Positions 15,659-24,775 of a stretch of 64,000 nucleotides of DNA are shown here, one piece after another; the first letter of the stretch is position 1; every line of letters starts with the position of its first letter. Source of the stretch: Pseudanabaena sp. FACHB-2040. GTDB taxonomy: Bacteria > Cyanobacteriota > Cyanobacteriia > Phormidesmidales > Phormidesmidaceae. Both the position numbers and the translations under genes were made by a program. The stretch lies in NCBI RefSeq assembly GCF_014696715.1, contig NZ_JACJQO010000014.1:1-64000 (forward strand), read 5' to 3'. Below the pieces are notes generated by a model that saw only the letters and a list, made by a program, of their open reading frames with translations, ran no database searches and was not told where the DNA came from.

Positions 15659-18490
15659 TTAATATAGCTGCACTGATCGCACAAATCGCTGAAGTTGCCG
15701 ACTTTCTAATTCTAAAACTCGTCGGGCAAAATCAGGATCGCGGTCAAGTAAATCATCAAAGGCATCAACAGAAATAGCCAGAATCCGGGTACTGTCGTTG
15801 CCGGTAACAATCGTATTTTCTGAGTTGCTATGAGCTAAAACCTCTAGCTCATCTAGGGTTTGTCCAGGATGAAGCTTTTCCACCCGAACCTCAGATCCAG
15901 TTTGGTAGTGAATTCTGGCATCGCCTTCCATCAACAGCAACAATTCTCGACAAGTATCTCCTGCTTCTGTGATCACGTCTCCTCGGTTGTAGGTTCTCAC
16001 CTCTGCCCGCTCAGCAAGAGCAATGAGCGTTGCACTCTGCATCCGATGGAAAAAGTCGCTATTGAATAAATAAACCAATTTCTCTAACGTTGGGAATTCG
16101 GTCAAAGATGAGTTTGCTGTTGATGATGGGTGCCAAGACAGTAGCCGATTGATAGCTTCCTGAACGACATGGGAATTGAACTGGTGACGACAATTTCGAG
16201 CGATCGCCTGACTGCGTTCTGCATCCAATTGAGCAATGACATAGAGCGCTGCCGCCTGAGTTATAGGATTTTGCTCCTGGAGCAAAGCTTCTAGATGCTC
16301 TAGAATTTCCTGAGGAGAGAATTCTAGTGAACAGGAAACAGGCATTGCTCCTGGTTGGGTTAAACATTGCAGGATCTCTGACGGCAGTCGATCGCCCCAA
16401 TTCTCCTGATCTAAAATCTCCCCTAAAATAGCAGGTGAAGCCTGTTGTAAAGACTGTGCCAAGCTTAAGGCTGCTGAATCAGACTGGAGAAGTGACAGGT
16501 TTTCCAGAATTGATCGCACAATCAGTTCTTTTTTATGAATGATGTTTTCTTGTAGCAGGGTTAAAACCGCTTTGTGCTTGTGCAGCATCGGTTGATTCAG
16601 GGCGCGGTAGCAGCCGATCAATTCCGGTAGCTGAGCAAGAAGAAACTCTGCCTTTTTGACACTACTAGAGTTGCCCGAAAATCCGCTCAGAATCCACTCT
16701 TCCTCTTGGGGAGTGATGGAATATTGGTAGCGCAGAGAACGAACAGCGGCTGAATCCTGAAATGACAACTGCTCAAATGCGGTACGGTCAGGCTGCTTGC
16801 GTTGCAGCAGTATTAACCGCTCCAATGATTTGCGGTAGCCGCTCAAGCGGATCTGATTTTCTAAGCTGCGTTGACGATCCGGATTGAGCAACTCTGGATC
16901 TTCAATACCCAATTCCTCCAACACAAGGCGGTGTTCGTCATCCGTAATGCCCAACTCCTGACGCATCTGCTGCAAAACTTCTAGACTGCTGGAGTAGTTC
17001 ACATAACCTTCTTCCAGTGCTTCTCGCACAACTCCCTTGTAGGCATGATGTCGTTTCTCTCGGGTAAAACCAGGCAGCACTTTAGCTAATACATACACTT
17101 CATGAGTATTGAGATCGCTCAGCGTCCGCCCTTCCAAAAACTGTGAAACATTAAACTGCAATTTCTCTAACTGTTTGCGGAATCGATTGGCTAGATTTTC
17201 ACGGGAATAAAGATCAGGACTGCGCCGCCAGGTTTTATAGAGCCAGAGGGTACTCAGCGTCACTAAACCCAGGTCGTAGAGGTATTGCACCGACAAAGGG
17301 AGAAGCTGTACTAGGGGACGACCCCCAAAGATGAAGAAAAAGTTGAAGATACCAAAGGTCCATAGGGTAAATAGGCGATGTCGAATGATTTCGGTCGTCA
17401 GATTTGCTTGATGTTGCTGGTTGTAAGCTTTAGCACGTTTTTCGATCCACCGTCCTCCCCAATACCCAAGTGCCGTGCATCCACCCAGCACTGCTGGAAC
17501 CGCAACCAACTTAGGAATATTAATTGCCTGTCCAAACAGGTAGAGTCCAGGATCAAGTAGTGAAGCGAGCTGATCGCTTTGCCGTAGCCACGCCCCAGAG
17601 AAGTAATAATTCCAGTTGCCCGCATAAAGATAGTAATAGCCAAAATAGCCAATCACCAAACCCACATAGCCATAGCGCAGAAATGAGGTTTCGGGTTTGT
17701 TTAAGCTGTTCCAATAGGTACGTTCAGCGTCAATATCGATGCAAGGATTTTGACAGGCTACGCAAGCACTCTGCTCTTTACCATCTGGTAGCACAGTGCG
17801 ACACATGGATTGGGTAACGAGCTGCTCGCTCGTATGGGCTTTGCTGCTCAACAAGCCTCCCGGTTCACTGTAGATACTTTGAACAGGAGCCATTGGGCAA
17901 AAGTACTGACACCAGGACTTGCCGCCGTACCAATAACCAACGGCAATCGCCGCTGCCACTGTGAACAATAACCAACCCGCTAGCACCAGGCGATCAGCGT
18001 TGAAAAACAAGATTCGCCCACATAAGCCTGCAAACAACCAGCCAAATTGCACATAGGGATAGTTCCGACCCAACCATGAATTCGGGTCAACCTTTGCCAA
18101 CTCGTAGCGCACTTTGCCAGTCTTTTTGTTCTCTCGTTTGAATTGTCGTTGCCATCCCAAAGCACGAGGAATTTGAGATAAAAAAGAGAGCGGACAAATC
18201 CGCCGCCATAACTCATGCCCAAACACCAGCAAAATAAAGATTGCGGCTGGTACAATTGCTCCCCAGAAGAGGGTAGTTCCTAACGGATAGGGCTGCTCAG
18301 ATAAGCATTTCCCCTGCACTTGTATACAGGTATCAGGAATCCGCAAGGGGCTCCAGGGGTGATCGGATACGGTGAGTGCCGATGTCCAGGGGTCATAAAA
18401 TAGGGAGGCAACGATCAGTAGCCAGCCAACAGTCAACGTCCAGCGAATCCAGTGCATTCGCCGCTCTGGCAGTTGTGCAAACATAGACAA
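15659..18490 (-). CDS. Polytopic 4Fe-4S membrane protein fused to a cyclic-nucleotide-binding domain
   Basis: A 943-residue protein. The N-terminal half resembles NapH/NosR-type membrane ferredoxins: helices near 17-31, 73-90, 145-165, 168-187 and several more to about 430. It has cysteine motifs CP at 99-100, CxxxCP at 194-199 and CVACQNPC (243-250) with Cys 230 as a likely extra ligand. A long helical linker (430-780) follows, then a C-terminal cNMP-binding beta-roll (NRGDVITEAGDTCRELLLLM, about 830-930), where the usual phosphate-binding RxA arginine is not obvious. Such proteins probably pass electrons across or along the membrane under ligand control. The upstream region has three imperfect 40-bp repeats. 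Its substrate and partners are unknown. Confidence 0.85.
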   Translation of the reverse strand: MSMFAQLPERRMHWIRWTLTVGWLLIVASLFYDPWTSALTVSDHPWSPLRIPDTCIQVQGKCLSEQPYPLGTTLFWGAIVPAAIFILLVFGHELWRRICPLSFLSQIPRALGWQRQFKRENKKTGKVRYELAKVDPNSWLGRNYPYVQFGWLFAGLCGRILFFNADRLVLAGWLLFTVAAAIAVGYWYGGKSWCQYFCPMAPVQSIYSEPGGLLSSKAHTSEQLVTQSMCRTVLPDGKEQSACVACQNPCIDIDAERTYWNSLNKPETSFLRYGYVGLVIGYFGYYYLYAGNWNYYFSGAWLRQSDQLASLLDPGLYLFGQAINIPKLVAVPAVLGGCTALGYWGGRWIEKRAKAYNQQHQANLTTEIIRHRLFTLWTFGIFNFFFIFGGRPLVQLLPLSVQYLYDLGLVTLSTLWLYKTWRRSPDLYSRENLANRFRKQLEKLQFNVSQFLEGRTLSDLNTHEVYVLAKVLPGFTREKRHHAYKGVVREALEEGYVNYSSSLEVLQQMRQELGITDDEHRLVLEELGIEDPELLNPDRQRSLENQIRLSGYRKSLERLILLQRKQPDRTAFEQLSFQDSAAVRSLRYQYSITPQEEEWILSGFSGNSSSVKKAEFLLAQLPELIGCYRALNQPMLHKHKAVLTLLQENIIHKKELIVRSILENLSLLQSDSAALSLAQSLQQASPAILGEILDQENWGDRLPSEILQCLTQPGAMPVSCSLEFSPQEILEHLEALLQEQNPITQAAALYVIAQLDAERSQAIARNCRHQFNSHVVQEAINRLLSWHPSSTANSSLTEFPTLEKLVYLFNSDFFHRMQSATLIALAERAEVRTYNRGDVITEAGDTCRELLLLMEGDARIHYQTGSEVRVEKLHPGQTLDELEVLAHSNSENTIVTGNDSTRILAISVDAFDDLLDRDPDFARRVLELESRQLQRFVRSVQLY

Positions 18491-18674
18491 ATTCTTTCCC
18501 TTCCCTGGTTTTCATCAATTGTGTACAAAGGCAACCAGGGTCTGCCATTAGTTTTCTCTAGGTTAGGTATTAAATTTCTCAGCACTTCATGACACCCTCA
18601 ACTTGAAAGCCCAAAAAATAGTTTCACAATGCCGTTTTAACCTAAAGTCAAATTTCCACCTAGTATCCTGATTC

Positions 18675-18775
18675 GAGTAATTAGGTAGAGGTAATTTTGT
18701 CTAGTCACCTTGTAAAGTTGATGAGACAGGAATACGTCAGCCTAGACGCCCTGTAGAGTTAATTAGATAGGAAGT
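18675..18775 (-). repeat. Three imperfect ~40-bp tandem repeats upstream of the Fe-S/cNMP gene
   Basis: Units end with AATTAGGTAGAGGTAA (to about 18692), GATGAGACAGGAA (18732) and AATTAGATAGGAA (18773) and begin with CCTAGT, TCTAGTC and CCTAGAC. The period is 40-41 bases, about four helical turns, so bound factors would sit on one face of the DNA. They lie 185-285 bases upstream of the start at 18490. Confidence 0.6.
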
Positions 18776-18924
18776 TTAGTACAACTGCCTCTCTCCTTCT
18801 CCTGTAATGCTAGGCGGCATACATTTTATTTAGTGATAGGATCACCCTCCTCTGAGTCCGATGTCTTCATAATCCAACAGACTAGCTTTTTTGTAGTAGT
18901 TAACAAGCAGACTAGTTTTGCTGG

Positions 18925-18938
18925 TTGACTGACAAAAG
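18925..18938 (+). mobile_element. Solo terminal repeat of the 14367-15644 IS
   Basis: TTGACTGACAAAAG is identical to the 14-base right terminus of the decayed IS 3.3 kb away. No transposase sequence adjoins it. It may be what remains after deletion of another copy. Confidence 0.45.
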
Positions 18939-19062
18939 TTAGTCAGGATCACGTCTTTCCCATTCCCGAGCTAGAGCGAGGCTTTCAGATATTGATAGCA
19001 CTTATGAACTTGTTTCGCGGAGTTCCTAAAGCTGCTCTACACAAAATTCCCTCTGCTTAGAG

Positions 19063-22000
19063 TTATCGAAGAGCGATAGTTGGGATAGAAGAGTTAGGGT
19101 TGTTTGATTGCTTGTGAAACAGCCAGATCCCAAGGGCAGCACTAAAGCCAGAAATAACTAGTAGGCCGACCAGCCAAAACTTGATATGGCGATTAAGGTT
19201 TCTATCTGGGTGATTCTGATTGGGTTGAGGGGTATTACCAGAATATGCCCTATGAGATAACAGGTTAGTTTCTACTAGGGCTTGACTCAAAGTTTCGAGT
19301 GCTGCTGCATCGGTTAGATAGCTAAAATGATGGCAGGCTACTTCCATTGACCTCGGTATAGGGGACCGTTGTGGCGGTAAGGATCGAATGCTGTAGACTG
19401 TCGCTGCTAGGTCATTTGATTGGCTCATAAAGGGAAACTCTACCACTGTCCGGCCTACTCGATCTAGCAACCGAATGACCTGGTTGCGAGTAGCCATATT
19501 TGGTAGGGGAATGAGCGATGCATTACCTGCTATAACGGTGTAAGGAATTCCTGGGTCAGTACTATCAGCAAGAGACTTCAAGAAATCTGAGCCTGGCTTC
19601 ATCTGATCGAGGGTAACATCGACCAGCTCAATGACAGCCATCAGGCTGCCCAGCGCTTTGACAGGTAATGCAACTGAAGACAAGCTATTAAGGCCAATGG
19701 TTAGGGCGGCAGTTGCCCAGTCCTGAAGGGTCGGCCAGGGAGATCCAGCATTGGGGGTACCCAGCATAATCAAATGTTGCACAACCTGATGCCCATCCTG
19801 TTGCTCAATGAAACACCGAGCAACTAATCCCCCTAGGGAGTGAGCTATCACGTGCAAGGTTTTGCCGTGGTTGGGAGTTAGCCCTACAGTGGCTAGGCGA
19901 TCCTTCAACTGTTTGGCTAGATCAGAGATGGAGGTATTGAGGTTTTCATAGTCAAAGGTCAGCACCAAATCATACAGGCTAAGCAGAGACTGGCCTTCTT
20001 CGCCCTGGGCCTGACGGACCCCTAACACCATGCTTTGCGTATCACCAGCAATCCCGTGAAGCAGCAGCAAAATTGTCTGAGCGGCCGATATCTTCTGCGC
20101 AACAGAGCTTCGATCAGCCTCGTAGCAAAGCGTTTCCTCTATTCCTTTTCCCACTGCAGCCAGAATGGGATAGGGAAACTCAAGCCCCAGCTTTTGCGCC
20201 ACTACTTTTTGGAAGAAAATACGGATGCTGCCTCCCAGACTCCGAGTTCCTTCACCGATTGGATTTGGCAGCCGCTCTAGATAAATTTCGGTTTGGTTGC
20301 CGTGGGCCTGCCCTCGGCCTAACGGCAAAAAGAACTCTCCGTCAAAGGCAATGGGTAAAACATATTCGTGGGGTTGGAGGGCAATCGGGGCAACCAGCGT
20401 TAACGGTTGCGCGGGGGTCACAGTCTCAGCGTTGATAACGTTCTTTAGCTCAAGGACATTCAAGTCAGATTTAACGTTGCGGCTGGTTGCGAACTGCAGC
20501 GGCTGAGAGACCTGAGGATCTGCTAAAAGGAGGGGGGGCAAGCCGGGTTGATGGAGGTTACGGGTTGCGGTAGCCGTTGTTAGGCAGGCAGTACCTCGCA
20601 AACTGGGGTGCGGTTTGAGGGTTACCCCCTGCCCCAAGTCGATAGCTTGGGCCGCGTCAATCGGCGCAGTTGGTTGGGGACGGACAATGGTAAAGGTGAT
20701 TTGACTTGTCATCCAATCGTCATAAATGGTGTCTTCGGTTGCGGGGGTGAGGCTCAAGTGCCGGGTCATAACTCGCTGCATCAAACGATTTAGAGTACCC
20801 CCTCGAGTTTGGGACTGTGTTAGCGAACGCTTTAAAGGATGGCCTAGCTCATCCTGCTCTAGCAGAGTCGCATCGAAGTCGGCGGTGCAGGCAATGGCTT
20901 TGAGAATGTCGCAAAACTCGGTGACGCCCTGTTGCCACAAAACTTTGGACACATTGCCATAGATGGGCTGTCCCTGAGCGACCCAGACCTCTTCTCTGGG
21001 GTTTAGCCGCACGGTGCCCCCAATCAGTAGAGACGTGATTTGAAAGGTTTCGGTTAGGTCGTAGAGGGCGCAAAACAGCGTGAGGTCACTCTGGTTAGAG
21101 AGCTTAATGCGAAAGGTTGGCTGTTGCCACTGTTTTCGGCTGGCGTCCCATTCGTAAGCCAAACGAATCTGGGGCTGAGTCAGAGGTTCTGCCTGATTGC
21201 CGCGATAGATTTGAATGCGCAGGGCATCCGCTGGAATTTGACTGATGGTGGGGGGAGCGAGATCGGCAACGGTCATCCACCGGGCTAGCTGTTCTAGCTG
21301 GTGCACAGTTTTTGCTGCCTGATCGAGCGTATATCCCTGCAGCGGGCTCACTAGCGGAGCAGCATCGGCGGGGCGGAGGATGCTGTAAGTATTATCCTGG
21401 GCCAACACTCTTATCTGAGTTAGCTCGGTTGTCGCTGGCTCTCGCAGGTAGGGGGAGGGCTGACCGTTGGGGCTAGCGGTTTGTAGGGCTTGGCGGATCA
21501 GCTGAACAGCATCAGCATCCCCATCCAGAGAAACGGTTGTGGCTGGCAGGGGCACTGCGGTCAGCACTGCCTTGAAAACAGCCTGTGTATCGGTCAAATG
21601 CTCGCTGCCATGGGTGATACGCAGTTGGCTGAGTTGGGGAAACACTGCGACGATCTCGGCCTGTGCGATCGCACCCCCAGCATCCTTCAATAAGTCTGAG
21701 GCGATATGGAAGGGAAAGATCGCTATCTGGGGCCATTCATCAGCGCTAGGGATAGGAATGCCGTGGACGCTGCCGCTGTTGATGATCCAGCCGTGGTCAG
21801 CGCTGTAGGAAACGGTGTAGTAGACATGCGATCGAGCAATGGCTCCCCCTAAAAAGGGCTGATCTAGATCGGCTGCATGGGTGGCCTCCAGCTGAGGCGA
21901 CTGAGCGGCAACTTGACTCTGCACCCGGGCCTGAGTGCGCCTAAAGAGGTCGCGGTAGGTAAGTGGCCCACTGGTCTGTTTTAGAGTTTCCAGCAGAAAG

Positions 22001-22707
22001 TATGAGAAGGCTCCCCGGTGGGTGCCGCCGCCAAAAAATTCTCGGGCCTCTTCGTGCTCGCGGCAGGCGGCCAGCAAGACGTGACGACCTCTGGAAAATT
22101 GCCCTTGGGTAGCAGCGGGATGGGCACTCCGGGCTGCCGCAAGGGTAGAGAGGTCAGCGGACGTTAGCAGGAATGTGTCAAAAGGGCGCTGCCGCGTATC
22201 GGCTGGAACTTGCCGGGTTGCAACCGACTGTAGCGTCTTGCGCGTGCCTGTTCCAGAATGACAGCAGTCCAAAATCACGATGATGTGGGGATCGGCTTGG
22301 GCGACTTCGGCAATCAGGGCGGCTAGCTCTTTATCAGCTAGATCCCACTGCCCCTCCAGGCGGCTATCCCAGCAGACCAGGGTTTCGTTAAACCGATCGG
22401 GCTCGATGGCCCAAAACTCGGGGGGTGACGGAGCCTGAGAACCGTGCCCGCTGTAGTAGAACAGGGCGACATCGCTCGACTGGGCCTGACTCAGGTAGGT
22501 GCGAAAGCCCTCGATTATGGCTTGTCGGGTTGCCTGTTGATTGACTAGTCGGTGGGGCGGCTGTAGCACATAGCCTGAGTTATCTCGAACCCACCCGTGC
22601 AGGTATTGCTCGAAAGCTTCGATGTCATTGATGCAGCCCCGCAGCGGAGACAGAGGGCTGGGATACTGGTCAATGCCCACCAAAAAAGCGTACACATTGC
22701 GAACCAT
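19063..22707 (-). CDS. Caspase-like protease fused to lipase-type alpha/beta hydrolase, C-terminal membrane anchor
   Basis: A 1214-residue multidomain protein. Residues 1-290 form a peptidase C14 domain: VYAFLVGIDQYP, LRGCINDI, catalytic dyad His 88 (YYSGHGS) and Cys 149 (ILDCCHSG). A long middle region (300-830) has no recognised domain and looks beta-rich. A second enzyme follows at about 880-1090: TILLLLHGIAGDTQSM and the nucleophile elbow AHSLGG with Ser 957, as in lipase/PGAP1-like hydrolases, with LGTPNAGSPWP after it. A single transmembrane helix lies near 1177-1197 and a short tail follows. A protease and a possible lipid hydrolase would thus sit together on the membrane. It is divergent from the TPR/CHAT operon, with 142 bases between starts. 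The substrates are unknown. Confidence 0.9.
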   Translation of the reverse strand: MVRNVYAFLVGIDQYPSPLSPLRGCINDIEAFEQYLHGWVRDNSGYVLQPPHRLVNQQATRQAIIEGFRTYLSQAQSSDVALFYYSGHGSQAPSPPEFWAIEPDRFNETLVCWDSRLEGQWDLADKELAALIAEVAQADPHIIVILDCCHSGTGTRKTLQSVATRQVPADTRQRPFDTFLLTSADLSTLAAARSAHPAATQGQFSRGRHVLLAACREHEEAREFFGGGTHRGAFSYFLLETLKQTSGPLTYRDLFRRTQARVQSQVAAQSPQLEATHAADLDQPFLGGAIARSHVYYTVSYSADHGWIINSGSVHGIPIPSADEWPQIAIFPFHIASDLLKDAGGAIAQAEIVAVFPQLSQLRITHGSEHLTDTQAVFKAVLTAVPLPATTVSLDGDADAVQLIRQALQTASPNGQPSPYLREPATTELTQIRVLAQDNTYSILRPADAAPLVSPLQGYTLDQAAKTVHQLEQLARWMTVADLAPPTISQIPADALRIQIYRGNQAEPLTQPQIRLAYEWDASRKQWQQPTFRIKLSNQSDLTLFCALYDLTETFQITSLLIGGTVRLNPREEVWVAQGQPIYGNVSKVLWQQGVTEFCDILKAIACTADFDATLLEQDELGHPLKRSLTQSQTRGGTLNRLMQRVMTRHLSLTPATEDTIYDDWMTSQITFTIVRPQPTAPIDAAQAIDLGQGVTLKPHPSLRGTACLTTATATRNLHQPGLPPLLLADPQVSQPLQFATSRNVKSDLNVLELKNVINAETVTPAQPLTLVAPIALQPHEYVLPIAFDGEFFLPLGRGQAHGNQTEIYLERLPNPIGEGTRSLGGSIRIFFQKVVAQKLGLEFPYPILAAVGKGIEETLCYEADRSSVAQKISAAQTILLLLHGIAGDTQSMVLGVRQAQGEEGQSLLSLYDLVLTFDYENLNTSISDLAKQLKDRLATVGLTPNHGKTLHVIAHSLGGLVARCFIEQQDGHQVVQHLIMLGTPNAGSPWPTLQDWATAALTIGLNSLSSVALPVKALGSLMAVIELVDVTLDQMKPGSDFLKSLADSTDPGIPYTVIAGNASLIPLPNMATRNQVIRLLDRVGRTVVEFPFMSQSNDLAATVYSIRSLPPQRSPIPRSMEVACHHFSYLTDAAALETLSQALVETNLLSHRAYSGNTPQPNQNHPDRNLNRHIKFWLVGLLVISGFSAALGIWLFHKQSNNPNSSIPTIALR

Positions 22708-22849
22708 AGAGCCGGGAGGGTGAGATGTGAAGTTTTCGGGAATTGTCCGTATTTTCGCTGAAATCTCCTACTAAAGTAATCTGCAGAGATTGCTTCTCCT
22801 AAAATCGTCACAGTCTGTCAAGCTCGCTCATTCCATCCCAGAATGCCCT

Positions 22850-24733
22850 ATGACACTGACTGCCCTGATTGCTCGCCCCCAGCAATCGTCTTTGCGCGTT
22901 TTTCCAGCCATTACTGCTGATTTCTATAGCTCATCTTCTGTGCCTGAAGCAGCGACCCCTGATCGGCAGGCGGCGGTTAATCTGATTGCCTTGGCTTACC
23001 GTAATCTGACTAAGGCGCAACTCTTTTTTGCCCGCAACCTTAGTCCTCAAGATCATCTAGCCCGGTTGCTAATTCAGCATCGGCTGGGCTTTGAGGCCGA
23101 ATTATCGGCCCAATGGCAGCGGGCCGATTTTTACTGGCAGCAGGTTCAAAATCAGCTTATTGCTCTCAGGAAACAGGGCTTTTTTTGGCAGGCTTTGGCT
23201 GACGATCTGGCGCGGGACTACCCAGATGCTGAAGGGCTCAAAGACCCTATTACCCTCAGGCAGCGGTTGGTAGAGGAGCTGCTGATCGATACCCACTGTG
23301 GGTTTTACAACGGGCTGAACCAGTTGCAGCAAAAGGCGGCAGACAGTTCTCAAGCGGGGAGCGGGTGCGATCGCAACTTTGCTCACCTCTGCTTCCTAGA
23401 AGCCCTCCTGCCCCAGTCTTCCTTACCTTCAGAGAGCTGGCTGGCGATGCTGGCCCTGCCCTGGCAGCAGCAGATTGAGCGCTACCGAGCTGACCAAAAC
23501 TGGCGAGAGGCCATTCGTCTCTGTCGCCATCGCCTCAGCGTCTATCCCAAATCTATTGCTTACCAAACAGAACTGGCGGAGGTGGAGGGGGCAGCTATTT
23601 TGGCGACCCTCAAAAAAAGGGAGTCGCGGCAGCAGTTTAGGGCCAATGCTCGCTGTCTGCAAAAAGGCATTCGTCAGTTTGAAACGCTGGTCAAAACCTA
23701 CCCCTACAATTGTGTGCTCTACGACTACCTAGGGGATCTGCATCATCTCCACGCGATTCAGCTGGGCAATGCTGGAGAGGTGGCTGCAGGGCTAGTTGCG
23801 GTGGAAAAAGCCCTGACCTATGCCCCTCAGCTTAAGGGAGCACTCTCCACTCGCAACGACCTCGCCCAGCTGATGAACCAGATCCAAGATCAGGTAGCGC
23901 AGATAAAGGCAAATCTTAAACGACAGCCCAATGCTCGCCTCACGGCTCAGGGACAGCAGCTCATAGCTCAGGCGAAGAAAGGCTTTACCTCAAGAGACGC
24001 CTATGTGAAGTCGCCGCAGGTCATTGCTATTCAGTCATCGGTGAAGCTGGCCCAGGCAATGGAGGTCTGGCGCACCCTGCCCGGGTTTCCCCCTGATCCG
24101 ACTGAGCAGCAGGCCCTTGCCCTCTACAACAGCCTTAGCCAAATTCTGCAGCAGCCCCCTCCAGATAAAGCCTCCCTAACGGACGACTGGCAGCGGGTGA
24201 GTCGGGCGCATCCTGACCTGGCGGTGCTTCCTTCAGGCCCTATCTGTGCCTTTTTAGAGCAGCGCCTTTGGAAAACTGGAGCCGCCATCCCGATTGTGAC
24301 GCCCCCGCCGCCTATCGAAAACCCCGTTGTGCTGCCAACTCAACTTGACCCTCAGCCCAGCCACGAACCGCTGCTGCCCTGGCTATTTAGCCGCCAAAAC
24401 CCGGTTCTAAAAACCCAGATGGCGCTTGCGATCGCAGCCCTTCTAGCCGCAGGTGGTCTAGGTCTCTACGAATTTTCGGTGCGCACGACCCGCGCTCGGG
24501 CCTATGCCGAACTGGTGACCGCTGCTCAGGCCGATCGGCCCCTGGTCGTGATGGAGAGCGCCGAAACCTTTTTGTCTCGCTCTACCCTAAGCGGCAAAGA
24601 TGCCCGCGAAGCCCAGGTCAAGCAGCTCTATACCCAGGCTTTTGTTAGCTGGTTCTTGCAGCAGCCCAACTCGCCCGAAGCCGCTACCCTACAACGCTAT
24701 GGACAGCGATATCGGGAACTGACAGCAGAATAA
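22850..24733 (+). CDS. TPR-like protein with one transmembrane segment, first gene of the CHAT operon
   Basis: A 627-residue protein of unknown family. Helical pairs with TPR character run through residues 30-350 (LIALAYRNLTKAQLFFARNL, NWREAIRLCRHRLSVYPKS, YDYLGDLHHLHA and others), followed by a proline-rich linker (PPPPIENP). One hydrophobic helix is near 522-543 (MALAIAALLAAGGLGLY) and a helical tail follows. ATG 22850 is preferred to TTG 22790 because the longer form has no support. It heads an operon with the 1123-residue protein (42 bases on) and the CHAT protein, divergent from the caspase-lipase gene. A scaffold role is inferred from repeats and position only. Confidence 0.75.
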   Translation: MTLTALIARPQQSSLRVFPAITADFYSSSSVPEAATPDRQAAVNLIALAYRNLTKAQLFFARNLSPQDHLARLLIQHRLGFEAELSAQWQRADFYWQQVQNQLIALRKQGFFWQALADDLARDYPDAEGLKDPITLRQRLVEELLIDTHCGFYNGLNQLQQKAADSSQAGSGCDRNFAHLCFLEALLPQSSLPSESWLAMLALPWQQQIERYRADQNWREAIRLCRHRLSVYPKSIAYQTELAEVEGAAILATLKKRESRQQFRANARCLQKGIRQFETLVKTYPYNCVLYDYLGDLHHLHAIQLGNAGEVAAGLVAVEKALTYAPQLKGALSTRNDLAQLMNQIQDQVAQIKANLKRQPNARLTAQGQQLIAQAKKGFTSRDAYVKSPQVIAIQSSVKLAQAMEVWRTLPGFPPDPTEQQALALYNSLSQILQQPPPDKASLTDDWQRVSRAHPDLAVLPSGPICAFLEQRLWKTGAAIPIVTPPPPIENPVVLPTQLDPQPSHEPLLPWLFSRQNPVLKTQMALAIAALLAAGGLGLYEFSVRTTRARAYAELVTAAQADRPLVVMESAETFLSRSTLSGKDAREAQVKQLYTQAFVSWFLQQPNSPEAATLQRYGQRYRELTAE

Positions 24734-24775
24734 ACCCCAACCCCCATCGTGCACTACAGCTTAAAGCCCCCTGCT

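Larger units (their letters stand above)
18491..19062. other. Intergenic region between two minus-strand genes
   Basis: This 570-base stretch is the 5' flank of the iron-sulfur/cNMP gene. It holds three imperfect tandem repeats of about 40 bases (18675-18775) and a lone IS terminus (18925-18938). No ORF with coding character was seen. Confidence 0.6.

Noticed and set aside
18675-18775. Small CRISPR array
   Set aside because: The units are contiguous and diverged with no unique spacers between them, so they are tandem repeats.
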